A stretch of DNA of 64,000 nucleotides, from assembly GCA_039888615.1 (NCBI GenBank), contig JBDQQS010000019.1; one strand, 5' to 3'. The notes below the pieces were generated by a model. That model was given only the letters and a program-made list of their open reading frames with translations. It ran no database searches and was not told where the DNA came from. Each line of letters begins with the position of its first letter. The first letter of the stretch is position 1. The position numbers and the translations under genes are program-made. Positions 25,548 through 34,075 of this stretch are shown here, one piece after another. The DNA is from Flavimaribacter sp039888615. GTDB taxonomy: Bacteria; Pseudomonadota; Alphaproteobacteria; Rhizobiales; Rhizobiaceae.

Positions 25548-25566
25548 ATACAAAACCGTTTTGTAT
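25548..25566. promoter_or_regulatory. Perfect palindrome upstream of the sugar ABC operon
   Basis: ATACAAAACCGTTTTGTAT, with two 8 bp arms around CCG, lies 45-63 bases before the ABC ATPase start in an AT-rich, promoter-like stretch. It is likely the operator of the operon. The IclR-type regulator encoded at the end of this operon is the natural candidate, but the MarR gene is divergent and 140 bases away, so it is an alternative. Confidence 0.6.
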
Positions 25567-25610
25567 ATGAAACGCCTAGTGCTTGAGCGGCTTGGATCTT
25601 GGGAGGGATC

Positions 25611-27155
25611 ATGGCGCAGACCAAAACAAGCGAGGAGGCGAACCCCGCTGAAAGCAAGGTAGAGTTACGTCTCCAGAATATCGAGATGAGCTTTTCCGGT
25701 CACACTGTATTGCGTGGCGTCGATCTCAGCATTGTCGGCGGAGAAATTCATGCCCTGATGGGAGAGAACGGCGCCGGCAAGAGCACCCTCGTCAAGATCA
25801 TCAGCGGCGTGCAGGAACCCACAATCGGCAAACTGTTTCTGGATGGACGGGAAGTCAGCTTCGATTCGCCCAGAGAAGCCGAAAACTGTGGCATCGTCAT
25901 CATGCACCAGGAGTTGAGCCTGGTGCCGGAAATGACTGTGGCCGAAAACGTCATGCTGGGTCACGAGCCGAAGATTCGGGGGCTACTGATCAATCGAAAG
26001 GAACTGCGCGAGAAAGCCAGGGAGGCGCTGCTGCAGTTCGGCTTCAAGCTGGATATCGATACACCCGTCAAGAACCTGCGCGTTGGCGAGCAGCAGCTTG
26101 TCGAGATCGCGCGTGCGCTGCTCATGGATGCGCGGCTGCTTATAATGGACGAGCCGACGTCGGCGCTTTCGCAAACCGAAACAGACATCCTTATGGAAGT
26201 CGTTCGCGATCTCGCCTTCCAGGGTGTTGCAGTCATCTACATTTCTCATCGCATGGATGAGGTATTCGAGATCTCGGACCGCGTAACGGTCTTGCGTGAC
26301 GGAAACATGATTGGGACCAAAATGGTTTCCTCAACCACGTCGGACGATCTCATAGAGATGATGGTCGGGCGTTCGGTCGAAATCAATCCGGTCAACCGGG
26401 CGAAGCCAGCCGGTGACGAGACCGTCATGCGGGTTTCCGGACTGACCGCAATAGACAAGGGACACAAGGTCCTCGACAATATCGGTTTTGAATTGCGCAA
26501 GGGCGAGGTGCTCGGAATCGGCGGCTTGCTCGGCGCCGGGCGAACCGAACTGCTCGAAACCTTGTACGGCGCGCGCGGCGGTTCCTATGCAGGCGACATT
26601 GAAATTCACGGAAGGCGCCTTCATCCCTCCACGCCTGCCGACGGGCTGCGTGAAGGGCTGGCGCTGATAACCGAAGACCGCAAGGGCAATGGCCTGCTGC
26701 TGAAACGCAACATTCGCGACAATGTGGTCTTGCCGCTGCTCTCCAGCAAAACGCGTTTCGGACTTCTGTCGCCCTCGATGGAGCAGACCGAGGCGGTTAC
26801 GGCGATCGACAGACTGCGCATCATTGCGCGCGGACCAGAACACGTCGTGGAGCGCCTGAGCGGCGGCAATCAGCAGAAAGTGGTTCTCGGCAAGTGGCTG
26901 GCGACCGAGCCGCGGATCCTGCTTCTGGACGAGCCGACCCGCGGTATCGATATCGGAGCGAAAGACGAGATCTATCGACTGATTGGCGAAGCTGCCGATT
27001 CGGGCATGTCGGTCCTCTTCGCGAGTTCCGAGATCCCCGAATTTCTAGCCGTCTGCGATCGCGTTATCGTTCTTACGGAGGGAGCCATGGCGGGTGAACT
27101 GTCCAGGCAGGAGATGTCCGTGGAAGCAATCAAGAATCTTGCGATGCAGATTTGA
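25611..27155 (+). CDS. Sugar ABC transporter ATPase, two-domain RbsA/XylG type
   Basis: A 514-residue protein with two nucleotide-binding domains. Domain 1 has Walker A GENGAGKST near residue 50, RVGEQQLVEIAR and Walker B LLIMDEPTSAL. Domain 2 has the degenerate loop GLLGAGRTELLE, signature LSGGNQQKV near 425 and Walker B ILLLDEPTRGIDIGAK. The ATG at 25611 follows GGGAGG; another ATG four codons upstream lacks a good site. It energises import through the permease encoded next. RbsA-type transporters carry ribose, xylose, galactose, polyols or autoinducer-like sugars. Confidence 0.93.
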   Translation: MAQTKTSEEANPAESKVELRLQNIEMSFSGHTVLRGVDLSIVGGEIHALMGENGAGKSTLVKIISGVQEPTIGKLFLDGREVSFDSPREAENCGIVIMHQELSLVPEMTVAENVMLGHEPKIRGLLINRKELREKAREALLQFGFKLDIDTPVKNLRVGEQQLVEIARALLMDARLLIMDEPTSALSQTETDILMEVVRDLAFQGVAVIYISHRMDEVFEISDRVTVLRDGNMIGTKMVSSTTSDDLIEMMVGRSVEINPVNRAKPAGDETVMRVSGLTAIDKGHKVLDNIGFELRKGEVLGIGGLLGAGRTELLETLYGARGGSYAGDIEIHGRRLHPSTPADGLREGLALITEDRKGNGLLLKRNIRDNVVLPLLSSKTRFGLLSPSMEQTEAVTAIDRLRIIARGPEHVVERLSGGNQQKVVLGKWLATEPRILLLDEPTRGIDIGAKDEIYRLIGEAADSGMSVLFASSEIPEFLAVCDRVIVLTEGAMAGELSRQEMSVEAIKNLAMQI

Positions 27156-27181
27156 CAGCGATGTTCGGGGGAAGAGGTAAA

Positions 27182-28465
27182 ATGGCGACAACTGACAAAA
27201 TGTCCCGATCCCAAGCCACAACGGCAGATCTCAATTCGCCGCTGCTGACCTTACTTAACCGTACCAAACTCTACTGGGGTCTGATCATCCTGCTCGTATT
27301 CGGAGCCCTGACTTCGCCGCTGACATCCAAGGGCAACAATATATTCTTGTCGATCGGCAACCTGACCGATGTCCTGCGTCAGGTTTCCGTAACCGGGATT
27401 GTGGCCGTCGGCATGACAATGGTGATCTTTCTGGCGGGAATCGATCTTTCCGTCGGGTCCGTGCTGGCGCTTGGCACGGTCATTTGCGCGATGCTGTTGA
27501 CTCAGGAAGGCTGGACAGCCGCGAGCATGTTTGCGGTTCCCGCAACGGGGACGGTCGTCTTCGTCTGTCTGTTTTTCTTTATCGGTTTCATGCGCCGCAG
27601 TGCGCAGGGCGTCGGCGCGGAGATGTCCGCCAGCGGTTCCGAAAGATCGGTGAAGCTCTTAATCGCACTGGTTTGTGGCGGCGTCGCCATGTGGTGGCTG
27701 GCAAGTCAGGTGGACAGCAAGTTCGGCGTGCTGGCGGTGCTTCTGGCGGTCCCATGCGTCGGCGCAGTAATGGGCGCGATAAACGGTTCGCTGATCGTCC
27801 ATGGCCGCTTGCAGCCCTTCATCGTTACGCTGGCGATGATGGTCGGGGCGCTTGGCCTTGCCCGGGTTGTCGCGGGGCAGGACACGGCCGTTCACCCGGT
27901 CTATACCGGCAGCAATGCGACGGAGCATTTCGAGGTGCTGCGCATGCTGATCTGGGGCGTGCTGCCGGTGCCGGGCGTCGTGTTCCTTGTCGTGCTGGCC
28001 CTGGCTTTCTTTCTGACCCGGTTCACCACCTTCGGCAGCTATCTGCTTGCCATTGGCGGCAATGAGGAGGCCTCTCGACTGGCGGGAATCGACGTCGCCC
28101 GCATCAAGATATCCACCTATGCCATTGCCGGCGCGCTTTCCGCGCTTGCCGGCATTCTCTACGTGGCGCAATTCCGACAAGGCAAGCCGGATGCAGGCCT
28201 GGGGCTGGAACTCGACGCGATCGCGGCGGTCGTGATCGGAGGCACAAGCCTGATGGGCGGGCGGGGCGCGATCCTGGGGACGTTCGTCGGCGTCCTGATT
28301 TTCGGCTTCCTCAGCAATATTCTGCAGTTGAACAATATCGACAGCAACACCCAGCTTATACTCAAGGGTTTAATCATCGTCGCCGCCGTGCTTCTTCAGG
28401 AAGGCCGGCTGGAAGAATTTTTCGCAGCAGTGAAGGAGGGCCTTTTCTGGCGAAAAAGGCTCTGA
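27182..28465 (+). CDS. Sugar ABC transporter permease, long RbsC type
   Basis: A 427-residue inner-membrane permease starting at the ATG at 27182 after AGAGGT. The N-terminal half has LRQVSVTGIVAVGMTMVIFL and AGIDLSVGSVLALG. The C-terminal half has INGSLIVHGRLQPFIVTLAM and AALVSAGILYVAQ-like helices ending in the GGTSLMGGRGAILGTFVGVL loop. Between these lie roughly 80 extra residues with two more membrane segments, which most RbsC proteins lack; XylH-type permeases have a similar layout. An IR (GGCTCTG/CAGAGCC) after the stop may protect or attenuate the transcript before the receptor gene. Confidence 0.9.
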   Translation: MATTDKMSRSQATTADLNSPLLTLLNRTKLYWGLIILLVFGALTSPLTSKGNNIFLSIGNLTDVLRQVSVTGIVAVGMTMVIFLAGIDLSVGSVLALGTVICAMLLTQEGWTAASMFAVPATGTVVFVCLFFFIGFMRRSAQGVGAEMSASGSERSVKLLIALVCGGVAMWWLASQVDSKFGVLAVLLAVPCVGAVMGAINGSLIVHGRLQPFIVTLAMMVGALGLARVVAGQDTAVHPVYTGSNATEHFEVLRMLIWGVLPVPGVVFLVVLALAFFLTRFTTFGSYLLAIGGNEEASRLAGIDVARIKISTYAIAGALSALAGILYVAQFRQGKPDAGLGLELDAIAAVVIGGTSLMGGRGAILGTFVGVLIFGFLSNILQLNNIDSNTQLILKGLIIVAAVLLQEGRLEEFFAAVKEGLFWRKRL

Positions 28466-28536
28466 CCCCACATCTTGGAGGATCCAGGGACAGAGCCATC
28501 CAAACGCAGCGTAGCTGCACTTTGAACAAGGAGGAC

Positions 28537-29508
28537 ATGATGAAAAGAAGACAATTTGGCAAGGGTATATTTGCCGCCTGCGCTGCGGCGCTGGTGGCTG
28601 GCGCCCTGAATGCGGACGCTTACGCCGCGGATGACAAGTACGTGATCGGCTTTTCCCAGGTGACAACCGTCGAGCCGTGGCGTGTGCAGTTCAACAAGGA
28701 TCTGCGCGCGGAAGCCGACCTTCATCCCAATGTGGAGTTGCTGATCTCCGACGCCAATGACCGCACCGAAAAGCAGGTCGCCGACGTCGAGAATTTCATC
28801 CGTCAGGAAGTGGATGCAATTCTCATTTCTCCGAAGGAGTCGGCCGGGCTTACCGGTGTCGTGGAACAGGCGACCGAGGCCGGTATTCCGGTTTTCGTTC
28901 TCGATCGCAACGTCGATACCGACAAGTTCGTGCAGTGGGTCGGCGGCGACAATGTCCTGATCGGCGAAGCCGCCGGCAAATATGCGCTCGAATTGCTTGG
29001 CGGAAAGGGCAACGCCAAGGGCAATATCGTCGAAATCTATGGCGGACTCGGGGTTCAGGCGACGTTTGACCGCTCCGATCCGTTTCATGCCGCATTCGAC
29101 GGCGAGGAGGGCGTAAAGTTCCTGCTCGATCGCCAGTCCGGCGACTGGAAGCAGGACCAGGCCTACGACATCATGTCCACCGCCCTGCGCAACTACGAAG
29201 ATATCACCATGGTATACGGTCACAATGATCCCATGGCCTATGGCGCCTATCTTGCGGCAAAGGACGCGGGACGCGAAAAGGACATCATCTTCATCGGCGT
29301 GGACGGATTGCCGGATGAGGGCGTGACCTGGGTTGCAAACGGCGAACTGGCCGCGACCTTCCTTTATCCAACGCCCGGCGCGGAAGGATTGCGCCAGGCG
29401 TTGAAGCACCTTCAGGGTGAAGAGGTGGAAAAGAAGGTCGTCATGGGAACCGAGGCGATCACCCCTGAAAACGCCGAGGATATTCTGAAGAAAAACGGGC
29501 TGAGATAA
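28537..29508 (+). CDS. Periplasmic sugar-binding protein, RbsB type
   Basis: A 323-residue exported receptor. Its signal peptide starts MMKRRQFGKGIFAACAAALV, and a twin-arginine-like KRRQFGKG pattern precedes the hydrophobic stretch. The mature part opens KYVIGFSQVTTVEPWRVQFN, typical of peripl_BP_4, with AILISPKESAGLTGVVEQA and later IIFIGVDGLPDEG. Two ATGs are adjacent (28537 and 28540) behind AAGGAGG; spacing favours the second. It delivers the unknown sugar to the upstream transporter subunits. Confidence 0.9.
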   Translation: MMKRRQFGKGIFAACAAALVAGALNADAYAADDKYVIGFSQVTTVEPWRVQFNKDLRAEADLHPNVELLISDANDRTEKQVADVENFIRQEVDAILISPKESAGLTGVVEQATEAGIPVFVLDRNVDTDKFVQWVGGDNVLIGEAAGKYALELLGGKGNAKGNIVEIYGGLGVQATFDRSDPFHAAFDGEEGVKFLLDRQSGDWKQDQAYDIMSTALRNYEDITMVYGHNDPMAYGAYLAAKDAGREKDIIFIGVDGLPDEGVTWVANGELAATFLYPTPGAEGLRQALKHLQGEEVEKKVVMGTEAITPENAEDILKKNGLR

Positions 29509-29545
29509 TCAGGCTGAATATTCCTTTGGAAGTGAAAAAAATGAA

Positions 29546-29577
29546 TACAGGGGCATGGTGTGCCCCTGTAAACTTTT
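29546..29577 (+). terminator. Stem-loop after the sugar ABC operon
   Basis: A perfect 10 bp stem, TACAGGGGCA at 29546-29555 and TGCCCCTGTA at 29561-29570, with a five-base loop, followed by AACTTTT. It lies 37 bases after the receptor stop and 30 before the IclR start. It probably ends or attenuates the operon. Confidence 0.6.
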
Positions 29578-29606
29578 GAGCCGCTCGGAAATATCGGATT
29601 GATACA

Positions 29607-30425
29607 GTGTCGGATCGGAAATCGAAACTTCAGAAATACTCCGCTCCGGCTCTGGAAAAAGGGCTCGACATCCTCGAATACCTTTCGTTGACCGATAGCC
29701 GTCCGACCCTCTCGCAACTGGCCGCCGGCATAGGCCGGTCGAAGAGCGAGATCTTCCGCATGATGATCGTTCTGGAGGAACGCGGCTACATCAGCCGAAG
29801 CGAGGGCGACATCTACTCTCTCACCGATCGTATCTCCACGCTCGGCGCCGAACGTTCGATAAACAGCCGTCTGTCGGAAGCAGCCAAGCCCTATCTGGAA
29901 GAGCTTGCCGGCAAAACCGGACTTTCCAACCATCTGAGCGTGCTGGACGGAAGCGATCTGCTTGTGATCGCCAACGCCAATGCTCCGCACTACTATGGTT
30001 TGAGCGTCCAGGTAGGCTATCGTACTGCGCTTGGCGGTTCGGCCGCGGGCGCGTGCTTTCTGGCCGATCTGCCAACATCGCAACAGCGCAGGGACGTGTT
30101 GGAGAGACTGGCGCAGCAGCCCACCCCCGATATGCTTGCACAGCTTGATAACATGGTTTCACAGTGCCGCGGTGGCGGATACGCGAGCGCGTCCAACGCC
30201 GAAACCAATGCGATTCTTGAACTTTCCGCGCCGGTGGTCGCAATCGCGCGCAAGGAAACCATCGCCGCGATAACAATAGCCTGCTTTGCATCAGACTCGA
30301 TGACGAACCGGTTGCCCGGAATGGCGGACGCGCTCAGGGCGGCGGCGTCTGCCTTTTCCAACAAGCTCGCGATCACCATGCCGACCACCGGTGGAAACGG
30401 GCTGTTGCAGTTGGGCGCGCTGTAA
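29607..30425 (+). CDS. IclR-family transcriptional regulator
   Basis: A 272-residue regulator starting at GTG 29607. The N-terminal winged helix is APALEKGLDILEYLSLTDSR followed by LSQLAAGIGRSKSEIFRMM. The C-terminal effector domain shows LSVLDGSDLLVIANANAPHY and the GGGYASASNAETNAILELSA stretch typical of IclR. It lies directly after the sugar transporter genes and is likely their local regulator. The AT-rich palindrome at 25548 is its best candidate site. IclR effectors are usually small metabolites; none can be named. Confidence 0.9.
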   Translation: MSDRKSKLQKYSAPALEKGLDILEYLSLTDSRPTLSQLAAGIGRSKSEIFRMMIVLEERGYISRSEGDIYSLTDRISTLGAERSINSRLSEAAKPYLEELAGKTGLSNHLSVLDGSDLLVIANANAPHYYGLSVQVGYRTALGGSAAGACFLADLPTSQQRRDVLERLAQQPTPDMLAQLDNMVSQCRGGGYASASNAETNAILELSAPVVAIARKETIAAITIACFASDSMTNRLPGMADALRAAASAFSNKLAITMPTTGGNGLLQLGAL

Positions 30426-30459
30426 AGTCGCAGTCGTAAAAGAAGCGCATTTGGCTGTC

Positions 30460-30537
30460 GATCACTCCCGATCGCCTCGGCCTCAAAGACGCCTCGGCGG
30501 ATCGATGGGCGAATCATCTCGGTGACCATGCCGCGCG
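30460..30537 (-). pseudogene. Remnant of a LysR gene 3' end (copy A)
   Basis: The plus strand reads ATCACTCCCGATCGCCTCGG and on, matching the 3' end of the LysR gene at 37175 with one C missing. Minus-strand translation gives EMIRPSIRRGVFEAEAIG, against EMIHASIRNGVWEAEAIG in the intact LysR protein. Only about 26 codons survive. The remnant lies between the IclR stop and the truncated HxlR copy. Confidence 0.6.
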
Positions 30538-31053
30538 GAAAAGAGCCGCTCTTCCTTGGTCAAGCCTGCGGCTGCAGAGTGAACAGTGACAGGAAATCTT
30601 GGGCGGCGGCGATATCGCCGTCGGCGTCGACCACGCCTTGCGCGACCAGTGTGGGCAGGGGAATGGCGCCATAGACCGCCTTGGCCAGCGCTGTTCCATT
30701 GCCGTGAAGCACGAAGGGTGCATCGGGCGTGCGGACCGAAGCTGTTTGCAGCCTGTCTCCGGCCAATCGCATCTCGAACGCCTCGTCACCGAGGTCGAAC
30801 CCGGCCAGCGTCTCACGCCCCTGTGCGCGGTCGCGCACGAGGTTGACCCCCATCGAAATCATCAAGGCCGAGGGACTGATGAAACGCGTTGGATCGTGAC
30901 CGGGCACGGTCAACGCCCAGCGGCAGAGCGCTTCGAGAACGGGAAGAAAGCCGCGCCCGGCCTCGGTCAGGGCATAGATGCCGAGCCGTTCATCGTGATC
31001 GATCACTCCCGCCTGCACGAGTTGCGCCAGACGACCGGCGAGCACGCTCGCGG
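30533..31053. repeat. Long direct repeat, copy A (HxlR segment)
   Basis: About 520 bp matching 35535-36055 without gaps at a constant 5,002-base offset. Between 30541 and 31053 I count about eight mismatches, most near the HxlR stop codon, so identity is about 98%. The match stops sharply at 31053, where IS630-like sequence begins. Confidence 0.85.
30560..31053 (-). pseudogene. HxlR regulator gene truncated at its 5' end
   Basis: This keeps the codons for the last ~164 residues of the HxlR protein encoded intact at 35562-36218, from VLAGRLAQLVQAGVIDHDER through the C-terminal TLQPQA. The first ~54 residues, including the recognition helix GDRWALLVARELMF, are replaced by IS630-derived sequence. 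An open frame still runs through the junction to about 31186, but it cannot encode a working DNA-binding domain. The stop codon is TGA here and TAA in the intact copy. Confidence 0.8.
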
Positions 31054-31255
31054 CGCTGTGGAATTGTTCGTGCCTTGTTACTCGCCGGACCAGAACCCCA
31101 TCGAGAAGGCCTTCCAAAAGCTGAAGACACTGCTCAGAAAGGCGAAAGCTCGAACATATGAAGACCTTTGGAAGGCAGTCGGACATGTCTGCAGCCTATT
31201 CACACCGCAAGAATGATGGGACAACTTCAGGTCAACAGGATGCGTTCCATACCAA
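31054..31255 (+). mobile_element. IS630-family transposase remnant
   Basis: The plus strand encodes VELFVPCYSPDQNPIEKAFQ, then KLKTLLRKAKARTYEDLWKA and VGHVCSLFTPQE before a TGA at 31214-31216. This is the last third of an IS630-type DDE transposase, with the PYSPDxNPIE catalytic glutamate region. After the TGA the frame continues WDNFRSTGCVPYQS, matching the usual ECWNYF..AGYVP tail, so the TGA probably replaced a cysteine TGC. The N-terminal catalytic parts are absent. It forms the breakpoint of the HxlR copy. Confidence 0.8.
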
Positions 31256-31543
31256 TCGCCCATTGCGTTAGTCGAGGGGCCACATCGAGAGCAGAAGCGT
31301 GCGGAGCATGCGATATGTTTTCGCCCGCATTTCCTCCCCGATAGCAACCTGCCGTATTCGCTTCCGTTTTTCCAGGATCAGAATCCAGTCTCCAGGGGGA
31401 GAGGTGCGGCGTGATGCGCGACGGAGAGTAGAGAGCGGAAGGCCGGGACGCTGCCTTGGCAACCGGGACCCGGTAGGAGCCCCTCCACCGGCAGGTTCCG
31501 AGACCACGGCTGCAGAGTTGTTGGCAACGAATACATCTGGCTT

Positions 31544-32638
31544 TCACTCTGGGCCGAAATAGCCATTCTGTGCCGTAATCCTGAACAGGTCTACCCCGGG
31601 TCGAGCTCTGTACATTTCGAGGCAGTTGCCGGGCCCGTCGGTGAACATCCACAATTGGTTGAAGAAGCTCTCCGCCGCAAAGCTCTGTCCTGACGCGAGA
31701 TTGGCCCGCTGTTCCGGCTGTCCGTTGGCTCCGATCACAACCACGCCCCTGTGTGCATCCGTTGCGTTAACGAACTTTACCGCCACCGGCCGTTCGGGCA
31801 GTTCCGTGTGCGGTGCGGCCAGTGTCTCGCAAGTCGTCCATAGAGGATCGAAGCTCTCCGCTGCCGGCTCGGTCGGGGCTGGACTACCGACCCTCTCTCT
31901 CACTTCGGCCAAGGCCTCGCACTCATTGATGAATTCGCTGATAGCGCTGGCGCTGCCCTTAAGCGGCAGCGTTACTCTGTGGCCGCCGGCCCGGTAGGCG
32001 ATCTCCCGCCTTCTCTTGAGTGCTCCCCACAGGGGATCATCCGCTGGCACTTCGATCGCCACTCCTCCAACGCCTTGCTCCAGCCGAGTTCCCGAAACAA
32101 CGCCGCTGTAGCTGCGCCTGAAATCTTCGGCAAAGAATTCGATGTCGAGCGGCGCACCCTCGATCTTGCCGCCCACCGCCGCGCCAAAGGTCAAGTTCGG
32201 TCGGCCGCCGGGGCAAGCGCCATCGACCATCGAATTGTCGGTCTCCAGTACGCTTGCTCCGATTGTGGGCGGGTTGGCGTCCTCACCCGGCCCGGAGTGC
32301 CAAGCCATGTCGGGCGCGGACACTGAGATGCATGAAATGCGTGTGCCATCCCACTCCAGCAAGGCAAGGTCCGCCTTGGATGACAGCGTGAAATAGCCGT
32401 TGGTGTAGCGAATTCCTGATCCCGAAACCACCTGCTCCAGTCTGACCTCGGGCAGACCGTCGTGTGAAAAGGACGCCGCGTCGTCATCAATGTGATAACG
32501 CACCAGCATTTGTGCGCCGCCATCGCAAACATAATCAACGACATTGTCGGTCGCCAGAGTTGCAACGGGCCAGAAGGCAGCCGGTAAAAAGGCAGGAACA
32601 CCAAATGTCAACGCGGCAAGTCTGGCGAAACGACGCAT
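31544..32638 (-). CDS. Exported MliC-like protein with C-terminal VHL-like beta domain
   Basis: A 364-residue secreted protein from the ATG at 32638; an upstream start lacks a signal peptide. The signal is MRRFARLAALTFGVPAFLPA. Residues ~30-105 (VDYVCDGGAQMLVRYHIDDD, then SGSGIRYTNGYFTLSSKADL) look like the MliC/PliC fold that inhibits c-type lysozyme. The middle has TLPLKGSASAISEFINEC, a motif frequent in exported rhizobial proteins. The last ~75 residues (PVAVKFVNATDAHRGVVVIG, then LWMFTDGPGNCLEMY) resemble the beta domain of VHL. Possible role: envelope protection against host or phage lysozyme. Domain calls are from pattern only. Confidence 0.65.
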   Translation of the reverse strand: MRRFARLAALTFGVPAFLPAAFWPVATLATDNVVDYVCDGGAQMLVRYHIDDDAASFSHDGLPEVRLEQVVSGSGIRYTNGYFTLSSKADLALLEWDGTRISCISVSAPDMAWHSGPGEDANPPTIGASVLETDNSMVDGACPGGRPNLTFGAAVGGKIEGAPLDIEFFAEDFRRSYSGVVSGTRLEQGVGGVAIEVPADDPLWGALKRRREIAYRAGGHRVTLPLKGSASAISEFINECEALAEVRERVGSPAPTEPAAESFDPLWTTCETLAAPHTELPERPVAVKFVNATDAHRGVVVIGANGQPEQRANLASGQSFAAESFFNQLWMFTDGPGNCLEMYRARPGVDLFRITAQNGYFGPE

Positions 32639-32764
32639 CTCTTTCGTGCTCCCCGTGTAGTCGGCTTCATCCATCACGATTCAGTCGATGGTTGAAGCGC
32701 GACCCTGACTTGGCCACATACTGGCCCAGACTACCGGCCCGGCATCGGCCGGGGCGTTTCGGCG

Positions 32765-33643
32765 TCAGCCACCGGGCAATACCATGACCGAAGAGACCTG
32801 ATCGTTCCATTGGCTGTCGAAGCAATTCTGCTGTCCGGTCACCTTCTTGGATTGTCCTTGAAAGTGAGCATCTTTGAACAAGTTAACCGAGTATCCCGGC
32901 GACACCGATATGGACGACATCGAATCGTTTGAGACACCGAGGTTCTTCAGGCTCGTGTCGTCGACCGGCCCAATCTGCAAATGTGCTTCACTGCCAGTGA
33001 AATCACAGCCCGAATAAGCGATAGCCGCCGGTATTGTGGCGTCCTTGCTCTTCAGAACGTTGATTTCGACGCCGAATATCCCGGAATCTACCAACAGCAC
33101 GGTGGTCACATAGGCGTCGCTCGGAATCCCAATATAAATCCAGTCCTCCTCGGCGCGCACTTCAAATACAGAATCACTCGACGTTCCGGCATTCCCTACC
33201 GGCTGCGATATTGGCGCCACGGAAGCCGCGGCGATCCCGCAGAGCGGGCAGACTGTCGACAGCGTCGCGATCGATCCGGCGGTTGCAACTTTCTTGATCT
33301 TATCGACCGTCCCGGAGTCTCTTGCTCTTACAAGCGCCACCGCAGAGCTATCGGCGTTTGGATTGCAGAACAGATTGCTATCGCGAGCCGCATCCGTTCT
33401 GAACGGCGCTTTGGAGGCCGTGACATCCACTTTCCTGGCGGCATGGTCGACCTGGAACGTAACGTCTTCCGTCTTGAACCATTCGACATCGACGTTTGCT
33501 TTTGCGCCTGGCAGTGCCCCCTGGAAAATAACAATCATTTCGATGCATTGCCGGGCTTGAGCAATGTTGCTCCCAACTAGCAAAGTGGTGAAACCAAATA
33601 AGAACGTTGCACAGATTCGCGCTGTAATTGACGAATATCTCAT
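32765..33643 (-). CDS. Exported protein with beta/gamma-crystallin-like C-terminus
   Basis: A 292-residue exported protein from the ATG at 33643. Its signal region is MRYSSITARICATFLFGFTT, with cleavage near QARQ. The N-terminal ~170 residues are not recognised; they contain PLCG and a small-residue-rich hydrophobic patch, AIAASVAPIS-like. The C-terminal ~80 residues read YSVNLFKDAHFQGQSKKVTG, then WNDQVSSVMVLPGG, the Greek-key repeat of microbial beta/gamma-crystallins, with a WNDQVSS calcium-site-like motif. It may be a stress or calcium-binding surface protein. Its stop lies 127 bases upstream of the MliC-like gene start, so the two may be cotranscribed. Confidence 0.6.
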   Translation of the reverse strand: MRYSSITARICATFLFGFTTLLVGSNIAQARQCIEMIVIFQGALPGAKANVDVEWFKTEDVTFQVDHAARKVDVTASKAPFRTDAARDSNLFCNPNADSSAVALVRARDSGTVDKIKKVATAGSIATLSTVCPLCGIAAASVAPISQPVGNAGTSSDSVFEVRAEEDWIYIGIPSDAYVTTVLLVDSGIFGVEINVLKSKDATIPAAIAYSGCDFTGSEAHLQIGPVDDTSLKNLGVSNDSMSSISVSPGYSVNLFKDAHFQGQSKKVTGQQNCFDSQWNDQVSSVMVLPGG

Positions 33644-34075
33644 TATACTTTGTTCCCCTACTAACATTGCACCCATAAAGCTCTTTTTATTTACTGTCTA
33701 CCATTCATGTCAGCGATGTCTGGGCGAAATGGCTTGAGCCGACTTGACGCTCTCTGCACGCTGAAGTTCGAAATTCAGTTCAAACGAACATCAGCGGGAA
33801 AGAACCTTGAATTCAGGCTTCAGCCCGCACCCAAATTCTATGTCTTCGGCTTTCGCTTGCATTATCTTTGGTTCGACCCTGCGTGCTCCGGATGAGAAGC
33901 GAACCTACCCAGTTATCCGATGAAGCTCTCAAAGAGGACTGCTCGATTGTCGAGAAGGAAAAGGAATCGCTTCAGGTATTGGGATTTCATGTGTTTATCT
34001 CACGGCGGCCGGGCGCGCGATTTACAAACCGCGTTAATTTCCTCTCCGATCTTGAGAAAACCGTGCCACAATTCT
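33644..34075. other. Intergenic region; no gene seen
   Basis: About 430 bases, AT-richer than average, with no frame of recognisable protein character. The left end should carry the promoter for the two secreted-protein genes. The right end merges into a Fic gene remnant. Confidence 0.4.

Noticed and set aside
31256..31543. Possible gene remnant between the IS630 fragment and the MliC-like gene
   Set aside because: Frames such as the one reading WILILEKRKRIRQV contain stops and I could not tie them to a family.
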